Source: Trichostrongylus colubriformis (Eukaryota; Nematoda; Chromadorea; Rhabditida; Trichostrongylidae). From it: DNA of 64,000 nucleotides. The position numbers were made by a program, and so were the translations under genes. Below are positions 35,401 through 47,100 of this stretch, piece by piece. Position 1 is the first letter of the stretch. The number at the start of each line of letters is the position of its first letter. Location: the NCBI GenBank assembly GCA_963978905.1, contig OZ022259.1, positions 9,920,001 through 9,984,000 on the forward strand, given 5' to 3'. The notes under the pieces are model-generated. The model made no database searches and was not told the origin of the DNA. It was given only the letters and a program-made list of their open reading frames with translations.

Positions 35401-37902
35401 ATAGGGCATGGGACAAGAAGTGGAGACCACACATGAACCAAGTCGAGCTCCGCCACGATAGGCGGAGCGTGCACCGGAATAATCCGTTTTAAAAGCGAAA
35501 ACGGTTAACGGGATCCGAATGTGTCCCAAACGTGGGGTGAAAATGGATAGGTCAGCGATGAGTTTCAGAAAGTCATGAAAGAGGCCCGCGCATAGTGAGC
35601 GGCCCTAACAACAAAAACTCATGACCAGTTCGTAGCGCAGCCTCGAAACCACGAAAAAATCGTTAGAAATAACCACTGTCTAGGCCATCTTGAGCACACT
35701 CTAAATGAGCGGAGAGCAGGTCACAAGGCGGAGTGTGTTCAATCTGTGTGTACAGTTCATAGAAAAAATCAACTCCGACCGACCTGCTGACGCCCATGGT
35801 ATGACCCGCACAGTAGTGTCCGCCAGCCAACTGGTATATCCCTAGTCCCAGACGAGACTCGAACGCGCACTCCATGCTTTCCGGGCATATGTGCTAATTG
35901 GCACATATGCCCGGAAAGCATGGAGTGCAGGTTCGACTCCCCTCCGAGACCGAATTTTGTCCATATTTTAGCATACTTGTAACAACTTTCGCGGGCTGTG
36001 GCGAAAAACAGCAACTATCAAAAATCAAAACATCAAAGTCAATATCAACTTAAGCCTTCAGCCTCACGGTTCGATGCCTATATTGGCCAACCGGCTCAAC
36101 GCGTTATACGTGTGAGTGGCGATAAGCTACGATGAACATACCGTCCATAAACTGAGTTAATGAAAGGGGTCTCGAGGGTATATCTATGATTTATCTGTAC
36201 TCGGAAAATTGCACATTATAGGAGCTATTGGTTTCACATATTAACAAAATTGTAAGAACGTCATTTTAGAACGGAGTTAAATACGTGTTCCTCGAAACTC
36301 TAGCAGCCCTCAAACCAAAACCCGAAAAGGAACCTGAGGACCCTGAATGTGAGTCTGTCGTGTTCAATATATCGACTTCCGAAAATAGCTGAATGAAACA
36401 CTTCCATTGCAGTCATGTCATTAACACCTCTGGAGGGTGTCGCCGCAGTAATCAGTCGACTTGGAAGTTCTGGTCCCCTGTTGAACGTATGTGTACAGAT
36501 CGACCGTAGTCTGGAAGTCGGTCATCAATCTCGAAGACTTGATTTTTCAGCAAGTTATGGTGAACGCTCGTGAATGTCTAACAAATCCAGCAGCATTTCC
36601 AGAAGTTAAGCAATCGGTAGGATAGAGTGATACCGTCATTACAAAACCGGCGGGTGTGTGCAGATATGACAGCGAATCGCTTCGCGGCGTTTCACTCGCG
36701 GCGCCACCAGTACGACTCGTCGTATCGATTGCTCTTGGGAGCCGGCCGAGCGTGACTGTGTCACGTCTGCTCTTCCGCTCATGCGTCACTGCCTCGCTTG
36801 AAGGCTGCCATGCTCCGCCACTGGCACTTGCACCCGCCGCGCCGCTCACCGCGGGCGGCCACGCGATTCGTTGTCATATCTGCACACACCCCAATACCGG
36901 CTAATGGGCGTATGTCATGTTGCCTTTATACTCTCGCTGCTTCCGTACGACTGCGTCGGATGCGCTACGTTGTACAGCTGGTGCCGTAAAATTATAAAAA
37001 ATCGCCTAAGATCACAAATTTTAGTTAATGCCATAGAAGTGTCAAAAATTATAGAAAACGCATTTTCGCATTTTAATAATTTTTTCGCTAGAAATCGATT
37101 GATTATCGTACGAAAGCGTTTTCCCTGGCGAATCGAACGACTTGCATTTAATTAAAGAACTCACGTCTGAAAGTGAGTTTAGAGATGATTTTTACAGCGT
37201 TTACACGGAGGCGCTGTTTAGGGGAGCAACAAGGAACAGGGTCTTACCTGGAATCTCAGGATCTTTAGAATTCCTTTAAAACTTAGATTAGGTCCTTAAA
37301 TTATGTCTGCGGAAAGATTGCGTCGCCAGCTCATCAAATTTTTGAGAGATTTTTTTTCAAACTTGGAAAAATGGCCTAGCACCGATTTTACGAAATCAAG
37401 AAACACTTTATAGCATTAACTGTTATTTGTGATCTGGTCCCGCTTCGTTCATTTCATATGACATATTGTACTAGAACCAGATAACAGATAACTGCCAAAA
37501 AGTTTGGTGAAGGACAAGAAATTTCTGAAAAAGAAGGTAGAAAACGAGAAAAAAACGTGAGATGGCCCTAGCAGCATATAAAGCGCGACCAGGGTCATTT
37601 GCGCAGTTCTGTGCGACAGCTCAACTGGTTGAATAATACTGATTGTTGAAGTTCATTTTCAGATTGATTCGTACCTGCCGTTCAGCATCTTTGGCACAAC
37701 CCCAGCAGTCACGGCCAAACTGGAGCAAAAGCAGTTGTCACCAGCGTCACCGCATACCCGCAGTGATCACACAGCAGTTCAAAAATCACCAGACAACAGT
37801 CGACCGAAGGCCGATGAGCAACCCACGGAGGACATGAAGACGGCTATTGAACCACCACTGGAAGAGCAGAAGCCACACGATGGTGACGAAAACGACAACT
37901 AA
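29457..37902 (+). CDS. Atypical Ras/Rho-superfamily GTPase with C-terminal extension
   Basis: Nine exons: 29457-29520, 32297-32418, 34009-34122, 34993-35067, 35162-35242, 36270-36348, 36413-36486, 36551-36616 and 37663-37902 (TAA). They total exactly 915 bases, 304 residues, and every phase matches. G1 is GDKRVGKT (residues 19-26), a P-loop. G4 is TKCD (119-122) and G5 is ECSAK (146-150), within YLECSAKQM as in Rho/Ras proteins. Where DTAGQ should be, the junction reads VELHVGRL (64-71), so the switch-II Asp and catalytic Gln are missing. After a C-terminal helix (about 153-166) comes a ~130-residue acidic/Pro/Lys/Glu-rich tail ending in DGDENDN, with no CAAX lipidation motif. It may bind nucleotide without normal hydrolysis; that is inference. 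The acceptor before exon 2 is weak (TTTGAG) but supplies the P-loop. The gene is convergent with the CHP gene. Confidence 0.85.
30592..30817. mobile_element. Mutator-like MITE, subfamily A, perfect TTAGGATCA duplication
   Basis: Left end GTGTGTGTGCAGATATGACA with interior GCGAATCGCTTCGCGGCG; right end GCGATTCGCTGTCATATCC, slightly decayed. TTAGGATCA flanks both sides exactly (30,583-30,591 and 30,818-30,826). It lies in GTPase intron 1. Confidence 0.9.
31061..31072 (+). repeat. G-run
   Basis: Twelve consecutive G follow a G-rich stretch (GGGAGGGGAGAG). Such runs are prone to length error in assembly. A ten-base G-run also occurs at about 20,956-20,965 in nit-1 intron 4. Confidence 0.6.
31761..32254. 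mobile_element. Long foldback element, about 494 bases
   Basis: Arms of some 180 bases are inverted copies: GGATTATTGGGATATCACAT at the left and ATGTGATATCCTGATAATCC at the right. The arms continue through TACCTTTACCGAGGCG and AATCTAGCGCAACAGCTTGG. No clear target duplication was found. It ends 42 bases before GTPase exon 2. Confidence 0.75.
33681..33906. mobile_element. Mutator-like MITE, subfamily A
   Basis: Inverted ends GGGTGTGTGCAGATATGACG and CATATCTGCACACACCC, with the family interior GAATCGCTTCGCGGCG. No duplication is recognisable at the flanks. It precedes GTPase exon 3 by about 100 bases and reads open in the same frame, which creates a false 198-codon frame. Confidence 0.75.
35290..35893 (-). 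mobile_element. tRNA-derived SINE
   Basis: Reading the minus strand: a tRNA 3' half (ATTAGCACATATGCCCGGAA, GTTCGAGTCTCGT), then GGGATATACCAGTTGGCTGG, an unmatched body, TATAATACCTAATTTCGTGA and a pyrimidine/purine tail of GACGGACGG type units. The same body and tail occur without a head at 24,544. It lies in GTPase intron 5. Confidence 0.65.
35897..35951 (+). pseudogene. 3' half of a tRNA-like sequence, head-to-head with the SINE head
   Basis: GGCACATATGCCCGGAAAGC, T arm GCAGGTTCGACTCCCCT and acceptor end CCGAGACC. The anticodon stem TATGC/GCATG pairs around the loop CCGGAAA (GGA in the anticodon position, C at 33). The D arm and 5' acceptor strand are absent, replaced by an inverted copy of the same half ending at 35,894. 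Confidence 0.6.
35958..36170 (+). repeat. Spacer block of the tRNA-like repeat, copy 2
   Basis: Matches the minus strand of 17,425-17,650: AACTTTCGCGGGCTGTGGC, CACGGTTCGATGCCTATATT, TTGGCCAACCGGCTCAACGC and a terminal GAAAGGGGT. In the other copy that terminus runs directly into a tRNA-like sequence; here it runs into GGTCTCGAGGG, a decayed start. Confidence 0.55.
36651..36891. mobile_element. Mutator-like MITE, subfamily A, CAA(A/T)ACCGG duplication
   Basis: Inverted ends GGGTGTGTGCAGATATGACA and TGTCATATCTGCACACACC. Flanks CAAAACCGG and CAATACCGG agree at 8 of 9 positions. It lies 34 bases into GTPase intron 8. Confidence 0.85.
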
Positions 37903-38044
37903 GATTTCCCATGGGTCTTTCTTCCAAACATGCTCTCAGTTACAAAACATATCAGCGCATATCGCATAAGTATTTTATGTATAGTTTAAACACATCACAC
38001 AACATTATCTCAGGACTCGAATCGGAAACATTTTAATGGAAATC

Positions 38045-38050
38045 AATAAA
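38045..38050 (+). terminator. Polyadenylation signal of the GTPase gene
   Basis: AATAAA lies 143 bases after the GTPase stop codon, within an A/T-rich run, and just short of the convergent CHP stop codon at 38,125. Position and spacing fit a cleavage and polyadenylation signal; further ATCAATAA copies follow. Confidence 0.6.
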
Positions 38051-38124
38051 TCAATCAATAATATATGATATGGAGTTTACACTTTGGTCGACCACAGACC
38101 GATGAACTATAGAACATGCTGCTG

Positions 38125-41100
38125 TTATGTCAGAAAACGAAACGACATCTTCTGTTCGATGTCCGTTTTTTCCATTGCCTGAAAAGTGTTCCTTTCAGGA
38201 CAACTGCCACTGATCATGTTCCGACACATACCGTACTTACAAATTGGACAACTCATCTCCACTGATCTATAGCTCACTATTTTACTGGTTTTCGTGATGT
38301 TTTTAATTGAAGAAAACTAATTTATTCAATGCATTTTCACGTGTTCGAAAATCAGTGATGACTGCGCTACACGTCAAATACTCTCAACACCTAATGCCAA
38401 TTTCTGCGTCTCTGAAATTTCCCTCATTTGGAGATGAATCGTTTCCTTGGCCTCAATGTGGTGGGGAGTAAAGAAGTGGCTAAGTGGGGTGTGCTTCATG
38501 TAAACGCGAACACATGGCCCCACAGTCAAGGATAGGTTCTCACTGATCGACACCACATTCTACTCTGAAGTATTTGTGCACTATTTCTTCGAAGGACTCC
38601 CACAGAGTCAGCTCACTGCGGCCTGTGCGGAATGAGCTGGTACTGTGGGATTTCTTTGAAACCGGCACCGGCAACTCGGGCTGATGGCGCTGCGAGTGCC
38701 GCAGACGGCTGAGACGCTGCCGCAAAGCTCTGTTTGAAGTATTTGAGTAGTATTTCTTCGAGGGACTCCTACAGAGTCAGCTCAGTGCGGCCTGAGCGGA
38801 ATGAGCTGGTACTGTGGAAATTGTTTAGTACCGGCACCGGCAACTCGGGCTGATGGCGCTGCGAGTGCCGCAGACGGCTGATGACGCTGCCGCAAAGCGA
38901 AGGCCCGGAAGACGATAGAGGGAAGTTTGTGCAGCCTTCACACCTTTGGAGGAGAAAACCAACCGTCTAGCTAGTCCACCCCTACGATCTCAAATGTTTG
39001 ATTCCATAGTTCTACCTGAATTCTACTACGCAGCCGAGACATGGGTGAATAGTGGGACCACGTCAAAGGCCCCGACGGTAACACGCAGCGAGCTTAAACG
39101 CTGCCTCCTACGCTTCAACCGGTTTATATCGAGCCGAATTGTGGCTCAGACTGAGGCATGGTGTATCTCTTGCGTGATCCGATGGAACACATAACGAAAG
39201 CTGATTGGCGACAGGCCGGCCTTATCGATTCTGACGACAGGTACACAAAAAGGACGGTTGAGTACATTCATAGGACTTCCACGGTTGAAGGGAGATCCAC
39301 TGGAATAAGGGGTGATGGGATCAGGCAAGAAAAACGGCTGCAATACCGTCGATTGATAAATCATATCGATGTCTTTATCGGTACTTATATTGTCCGTGGA
39401 TGGCAATCGCATGGAACAATGGAATGCTTTATTGCTGGCGCTTGCACGTCGGGTGAAGTCGAGCTGTGTAAGGTATAAGGTGAGGAGAACAAATCTTACA
39501 TTACAAAATTCGACGAATGTGATGCAACCATCGCCATCCTTGTCAGCTTCCCTCATCGTACGATCAGCGATCGAGTTCACTTGTTCTTCTGGAACATTAG
39601 CGCCGATCATCATCTGTAATTGCGTAGGTTTAGCTGAAAGCAGCAGGAGCGAAGATTTGCACGCTCGTAGGAAGCGAAATGAGAAGCGCTCAGAGTGCAG
39701 AATCCTGATATATAAACCAGTAACTTTGAGTTCTTGTCGGTATTTAGAGCACCTGATGATGTGAACATGTGTGATAGTACAATCATACATAAACAGTATT
39801 CATTGCTTTACTAATACTGAAATCATCCGAGATTATCCCAACAACTTATAGCTAAGAATGAAGTGTGTGATTTAACTTGTCGTATGGGTTAATCTTCTAT
39901 TATACGAACCACTAGATTTGTGTGTCTGTTTGTGGATCGGTTTCTGTGTAGGTTTGTCGGTGGGTTTGTCTGTGGGTTTGTTGGTATATCTGTCTGTCCG
40001 CAAGCGAGTAATTGTGATTAGGGAATGACAGAGCAAAACAATCGTTCTATGAAAGGAGAAACAGACGGATGTTGAAGAGTCATTGTAGGGCATATTATCG
40101 AAGTGGTAGCACCTTCCACTTATATATATGAACACATTTTATGCAATCTCACCGTCATCCTACGGTGTGCTGAATGCGCACTATGATGTCGGCACTTTGA
40201 GATGGCGTGCAGGTACCCTGGGTTATCGGTGGACCAGTGCCGTTCGGAGTGAACCGATCACACAGTGGGTAGTTCTTCGAATGTAATCAACTACAATCTT
40301 TTTGACAAGTCATGGTCGGCTCAGACAGCTATCATAAAGTGAGCAGAGGACGTAAGCGGATGGTGAACTTTACCATCACAGAGTACACTCTCCGATTTCT
40401 GTGGCCAATGGGTAGCACCAATAGACGTGTGGATAAGTGTAGATTCGATGAAGTTGCCAATGCCCCGCGACGAGCGAGGTACATCACGTAGCCAAAGCTC
40501 TGAAGAAATTCTAGTAGGTGTCGAACTCGAGTCAATCGTCGACGCGCAGCTGAGCTTGTAGCAATGGTTGCAGTTGTCGTTGATGTTGTCTTCGTGATCG
40601 GAGCAATTGCAGCCAAGGTAAGACAAAGTGATAATGTAGCTTGTGGATTTGTGGGTGGGGCCGGGTTTAGTTGAAGGGCACGGCGAATGCTTCCAGCAGC
40701 TGGGATGCTGTTTCCATTGGTGCACAGGGAAGTAGATGGTACACCTAGCGTTTCCAGACGTTTCTTTGAAGCATAACGTCGTACTGAGCGTGTCCGTGTC
40801 GGAATAGAAGGCGGTCAAAAGCCCATCGCGGTTGTCCGGAGCGGGTCTCTGGCATGGACGAGATGGTCCCGCTTAAATTTTCTGGACTTAGTTCCATGTC
40901 GGAGATTGAACTGCTCCTCAATCTCACAAGGGAAGGTATTTTACTTCCCATGGAACTTTGAAATGAGACTCGGGGGATCGATAGAGCTTCGAACGGAGAT
41001 TATAACTGTGGAAACCAAAATCGCTACCAGGCATTCTGAAGCGAGTTACGATGGGCCAAAGTTTGCCTGTGACTTGCCTGACATCTCATTGGCGAGGCAC

Positions 41101-44100
41101 TTGCCCTCAGCAAGGCCGTTGGATAGCCAGAATTGACCACAGTGGCTTACTGGTAGTGTTCGAGATCTGCGGGGTTGGGTTCGTGGGTGATTGGGCTTAG
41201 CAACGGCCTTGCTGATGGCAAAGCGCCTCGCCAATGAGGTGTCGCAGGCAAACTTTGACCCCTCGTAACTCGCTTCAGAATGCCACTTAGCAATTTGTGT
41301 TTTCACAGTTATAATCAGCGTTCGAAGTTCTATCGATCCTCCCGGGTCTCATTTCAAAGTTCCATGGGAAGTGAAATACCTTCCTTGTCAGTGTTTGGCG
41401 TGCCTCCCTTTTTTCATCGAGCCTGAGTAGGTCTAGGGTGCTCCGAGGGTGTCGTCCTACGTCGATGGTAGAAGTCTTCGGTATGATCTCCATTTGGAGA
41501 AGGTATCTACGCCGACTAGTTAGGTAGTCCCATCAAGAGGACCGGCAGAGTCACTGTGTATGCGGCACCGTGGTGCACTTGGGCGAAGTTATAGACAGAG
41601 TATGTACGTTTCTGTTCGGTAATTTTGCGGCCTCCTAACAGTCAGTGCGATGATGATACGGGCTCCAAACAGTAGGCAACCTTGCTAATGATAGGTCGCC
41701 CCGTAACTGGACATATTTGGCAACGGTGAGTGACACGGTCCGAAACGTCACGTATGCAGCCGTACTCAGCACTAGCACGAGCAATATCAGTTAGCAACAG
41801 GTGATCATGGCCGCTGAAGATGGTGTTCACATCTCTGGCAACCTTCGCAACAATAACGTCTTCTTCCGAGGGCGATTGGGCGGCGATAAAACGAGAGGCT
41901 GTGTCGGCTTGCCATCAGCTTGTGCGGAGAGGACCAGAGACGCCTCTTTCTTAGTTCAAAGACGGGTAAGACCACACCATCAAGGGACCATTGACGTCGC
42001 AGAGAGCATCTAGCGTCGGAGGGGGATCATTCATTAGTGATGCTCTCTCCCCACCTCAGGATGGGTCCATTCATTTCAAGGAACGTCCACAGAAGAATTA
42101 GTTCCACTGTTATCCATATATTTATATTTACCTAATGTGGGCTGCATGCAAAGCTTCACGCGAAAAAATGTGAATCCGGCTAAGATACAGTACCACAAGT
42201 CTCGGCAGGGTGGAAGGGACCTCCACGCAAATGACCATTTCTCTCTCTTTCTTATTCTTTTTCTTTTTCCCATATTTGTTTCTCATGAGCGCCATATGTA
42301 GTTTTGTCTGAAACATGATTTCAACTCCCGTCACATCTCTTACTGCGCCAGCCATGTACTCATTGAAACAACTCCTCGTCCTCAGAAATTTAAAAGCACC
42401 TTTTTTTGCTGTTCTATTAACGAGTTTTTCATTTCTCATTAGTGCTAATGTGCTTCATTACGTTTTCAGTTTCAACTAGACCTCGTGGATCCGCTGTGTA
42501 AAAATGTGAAAATGTATGGACATGAAAAAGATATAAAAGGTCACGATACGGATAAACGGCTATTTATACATAGAACGTATGAATATGAAAAAAGATATAA
42601 AAGGTCATGTTAAGTATAAACGGCAACCTATACATTGGAAGGTCACCCATCAAAAACGAGCGACACGCGCGCAGAACATCGCGGGCGCGACGTCCCATCG
42701 CGATTTTTCTGTCCTAACGACATACACACAGAGCAAACGACTATCCATCCATTCATCCCTTCTATCGTAGTACCCGTAAATTCGAGTTCTGCAGAAACTC
42801 ACTAAACCCTTATTCGCTACGCACCCTACTGAAAGGTGTAGGACTACATACTTGGGAATATGGATACACAGCCACAACAAAGTACTGCATGGACGAAGTT
42901 AACATTCTTATGTTTTTACAAATTTGAGTAAAATCCCAATGTGCGGTAGGTACCAAGAAAATGCAAGAAAAAGCTGGAAAGTGGAATGGTCTCTCACTAA
43001 AACTACTTTTAATTTTGAAAACAAGCTCAATGGGGTTGTTGACATTGACTTGGTGAGTCTACGTGGCGTTTCCACGCACGCCAACTTGATTGGTAAACAG
43101 ACTTCCATGCAACCTCATTAGTCTTAAAACTGCTGCAAATGCATCAGGAATTCTCATTTTTTCCAAAAAGGGCGTGGTTATGCATTACGGCTGGATTATT
43201 TACGAGTCGCCCGTGCCTACTATATTGTTTTGAAAGATAAAAAAAAGTACCGTGCCCCCGCTTCCTGGGACTTTCTGTACGTCAAAGACAGACTCCATCG
43301 CCAGAGCAATTTCAAGTGAAATCATGCGCCTGGTCACTTTATGTGGCTTCCTCCTCCCCAAATTTTCGTAAGCTACATCCGCTCCTGAAGACTACGCTTA
43401 AAGGAATCGTCCACGGAAAATGAGTTTTTGTGTTACCCATATATTTATGTTGTATTTGCCTAATGTTGGCCTCATGCAAAATTTCACGCGAAAAAATGTG
43501 AATCTGGCTGAGATACAGCACCACAAAGTGCAGTCCCAGTGGGCGGGGCCTCCGTGTAAAAGCCTCGTACCGCGTCCGCCGTGGTCTGAGACGCGTTGTA
43601 GGGACAGAAGATTACGTAAACAGTCCCACTCTCCGTTCCCAACGGCGGCGGGAGACGGTACGAGGCTTTTACACGGACCCCGCCCACTGGGACCGCACTT
43701 TGTGGTGCTGTATCTCAGCCAGATTCACATTTTTTCGCGTGAAATTTTGCATGAGGCCAACATTAGGCAAATACAACATAAATATATGGGTAACACAAAA
43801 ACTCATTTTTCCATGGACGATTCCTTTAAGCTTTGCAGGTTCAGAGATCGTGGGAGAGAGGCCAAAACGATGGCGCCTTTTGAGGGATCAAAAGCTCTGT
43901 TTAGCAAACAGAAGCCATTTCTGCGTCCCCATATTTTCACGAGCTACATCCGCTCCTGAAGACTACGCTTAAGCTCTGCAGGTTCAGAGATCGTGGGAGA
44001 GAGGCCAAAAAGATGGCGCCTTATGAGGGATCAAAAGCTTTATCTGTTTAGCAAACAGACGCCATAAGCTCGATTTTCTAGCGGGCATGTGACTGGGATG

Positions 44101-47100
44101 TGAAGATTTAGAATTTTAGCATTCAGCGGTGAGAAAATGAGGGGAAAGCGAAAGTGTTCAATGCCCAAGTTGTCTAACCTAACTGCCGGCGTCCGCCGAC
44201 GAAAACACGTCTATTGCTGTTTTTAACCGAATAGCTAGAGCAACAGCACACATGCAAACATCACACGGCCGTAAAGCAATTAGCATAATTATGCGCCGTC
44301 TGAACAAACTTTTAAGCCGACTCCTGCCCCTCTCGGGCCACAAATATCAGCAGTTCCCCCTCCTCCTTCCTATCATTCTACATTACATCCCCATGCGCCT
44401 CTATTTGGAGCCCGCGCTCCATGTGCTTCTTCCACCCTACCTCTCAAACCAAACCCACGCACCACATTCATCAGCCCTGCAAATCTATTCCACAACACAA
44501 ATCGCATCGCAAAATCATCCATTTGTTTTTGCCCTCCGATTTCAATCCGTTCCGTTTCAATTTCCCATCGACGCAGTTTTTTTATTGTCCATTCAACACC
44601 CATACAACGTGGGAATATAGTGTATTGGCCAGACATCTCCAGTATAAAAAATTAGTTCCATGCATCACTAACTTAGGACCCCTGACGAAATCGTGGTCCT
44701 CTATAAAAAAGAACCCCACTGCAGTTTCTTGTCATATAATAAATAAGACGGAGAAATAAGTTTTGATTTCCTTGTGTATGTTTACTCCCTCACAACAATT
44801 CCGGGTGGGGGGGAATACGCCAAAAAATCGCGTGGCCGCCTGCAGCGAGCGGCGCGGCGGGTGCGAGTGCCAGTGGCAGTGCTGGCAGCCTTCAAGCGAG
44901 ACAGTGTAGTAAAGTGGAGGAGGCAGGGTGGCGTGGCTGGAGGAGGCAGTGTGGCATGGGTGGAGTGCAGCAGCGCCGCAGCCACGCTCTGTCGGGCTCC
45001 CAAGAGCAAAATCGATTCGCAAGTCATACTGGTGGTGCCGCGAGTGCGACGCCGCCGACGCGATTTTTTTGGCGTATTTACCCCCACCCAACAATTCCTT
45101 CCACATCAACAACAACCCTTTTTTTAACTGGTTAGGTAAGAATATTTTCTTTTTATTCCTGTTACAGCAATTGCACGAAGAGCGCCCGTGCTATTTCGAA
45201 CATCTAAAAAATGGAATATGCCCATGTACTACGTTTGAGAGTTCAGCGACACTATGGGTGTTACACAACTGAGCCATTTGAGCCTGCCCAGGACACTCCG
45301 CCATCCACTTCGCAAAATTCACTCAACTGGTGCATTGCTGACTAGTATGCAATCTTTTCTTCTTCCATGGAGTACTGTCTGGGGGTTTTGGACGTCGAGA
45401 TCTATATAATCCCAGAAGCTCATAGCTCTTACTTGGCTGAAAAGCTTCGACCTTTGCATTTGTGACCTAGGCGGCCTCATAGCAGAAGAATGGAGATGAT
45501 GTCATTCCCTTTCTTTTCCATGCTTTCCTACCCTTTCAAAATGTTTGCAGCTTTTTGCTGTTCATATTATTCTACCACAAATCTCCAGAAGTTCTTTCAT
45601 TGCTTTTTGGCAATCAAAATGGTAACAGGTTCGAAATCCTATTCAATTCCCTAATGGAAATTCAAAAAGATCTTCTAGATGATTAGGAAATGAAGAGATC
45701 AGAGAATGAATTGTTTTATCTTTTTGCGGCGTTACAGACGGAAACACCAAATTCCATCTTGGCCGAAGTTTAGGGCCCTAGACCCTAATATGTTGGGTGT
45801 GTGCAGGTATAACGGGGAATCGCTTCGCGGCGCCACCAGCACGACTTGCCGTATCGATTGCCTTTGGGAGCCCGGCAGAGCGTGGCTGCGTCACCTCTGC
45901 GCTTCCACCCAAGCCACACGCCTCGCTTGAAGGCTGCCATGCTCTGCCACTGGCACTCGCACCCGCCGTGCCGGGCGGCCACGCGATTCCCCGTCGTATC
46001 TGCACACACCCAAATACGTTGCGCGTTATTCTTCCCAACAGAGAGGAGTTCGTTCCCACTTCTTAACCATACTCCGCGTAGATGCGACTCGATATCTTTT
46101 CTAATGTACCCGTAGGTGAGGCACCGATGCCCATGTTCGAAACGAATCCCAAAAATCCTCTAAAATGGGTGGGAAACAGCAATTCATCAGAACTCGGTAA
46201 TTGCCATATTACTCGCTGCATCCATAAAGACAAATCAAAAACAACGGGATGTCTACCTGTAATATATCCTTGAATTCGTCTTTTGTAATTGTTCCACTTT
46301 TGTTCAGATCGTACATGGTGAATGCAACTATAAAACCTCACATGTCCCATAGTCTCAACCAATTAATAGCCATAAGATCAAATTATGTACATATACTCCA
46401 TTTTGAAGCACATGATGGGGCGTGACCTACGGACATGGGTGAGTGGCGAGAGTGAGTGCGTGGTAAGAGTGATGGTGTGTGGCGGAGTGAGAGAGTTTGA
46501 TACACTCTCATCGAAGTCCGTAAGCCACACCCTATCAGGCGCTCCGAAATGGACTGTAACTCACAACGCAATTTCGCTTCACGACTGTTCCATGGATGTG
46601 GCTTGTTTTTATTTATCGGGCGGAAATGACTGAGCACTTTGACAAAATCTCGAAAATACACCTTTCTTCTCTCGACAACTCTGAAAACAGAAAGTCAGTA
46701 TATCAAGTTTTTAAAATGGGCCAACACTGAGTGCATATTGCTAAAATTGCAATCTGCAAAAAAAAAAATAATAAATAAAGTCAAGTAAAGCAAAGCAGAG
46801 AAAATTGACAAGTCTGAAATATTTCAAATTGTCCCAAATCACAATGGTTACACAATTAGTCAATTTCGTATGTTTTGTGATAATGCTAGTATATGGGAAA
46901 AGGTGCAGTGTAGAGGGGACCGATGCGACTTCGCGATGCGCTACTCTCGACTGTGATAACGAAGTGGGCCCGTGGAAATGTCACGCGCTTGCATTCGCAG
47001 CATCGCAACGGACCCTACTGCACCATAGATGAAGGCAAAGCAATGTCCTATACCGATTTTCTCTATTAGGGTTAGCAGGTCCTGACTGGATCTATGTATG

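Larger units (their letters stand above)
39614..46256. other. CHP intron 4, 6.6 kb
   Basis: No exon was recognised on either strand. It contains a GTTTGTCGGTGG-type simple repeat near 39,920-39,985, a foldback at 40,925, family C pieces at 42,079 and 43,402, a tandem duplication at 43,828, and Mutator-like MITEs at 44,803 and 45,795. Confidence 0.6.

Noticed and set aside
39146..39790. Minus-strand 214-codon frame as a gene
   Set aside because: Only 39,613-39,500 is coding (CHP EF-hand exon with acceptor and GTAAGA donor); the rest is intron and the antisense of an RTE remnant.
39905..39990. Direct repeats resembling a CRISPR-like array
   Set aside because: The GTTTGTCGGTGG units are short, degenerate and without spacers; a simple repeat in a eukaryotic intron.
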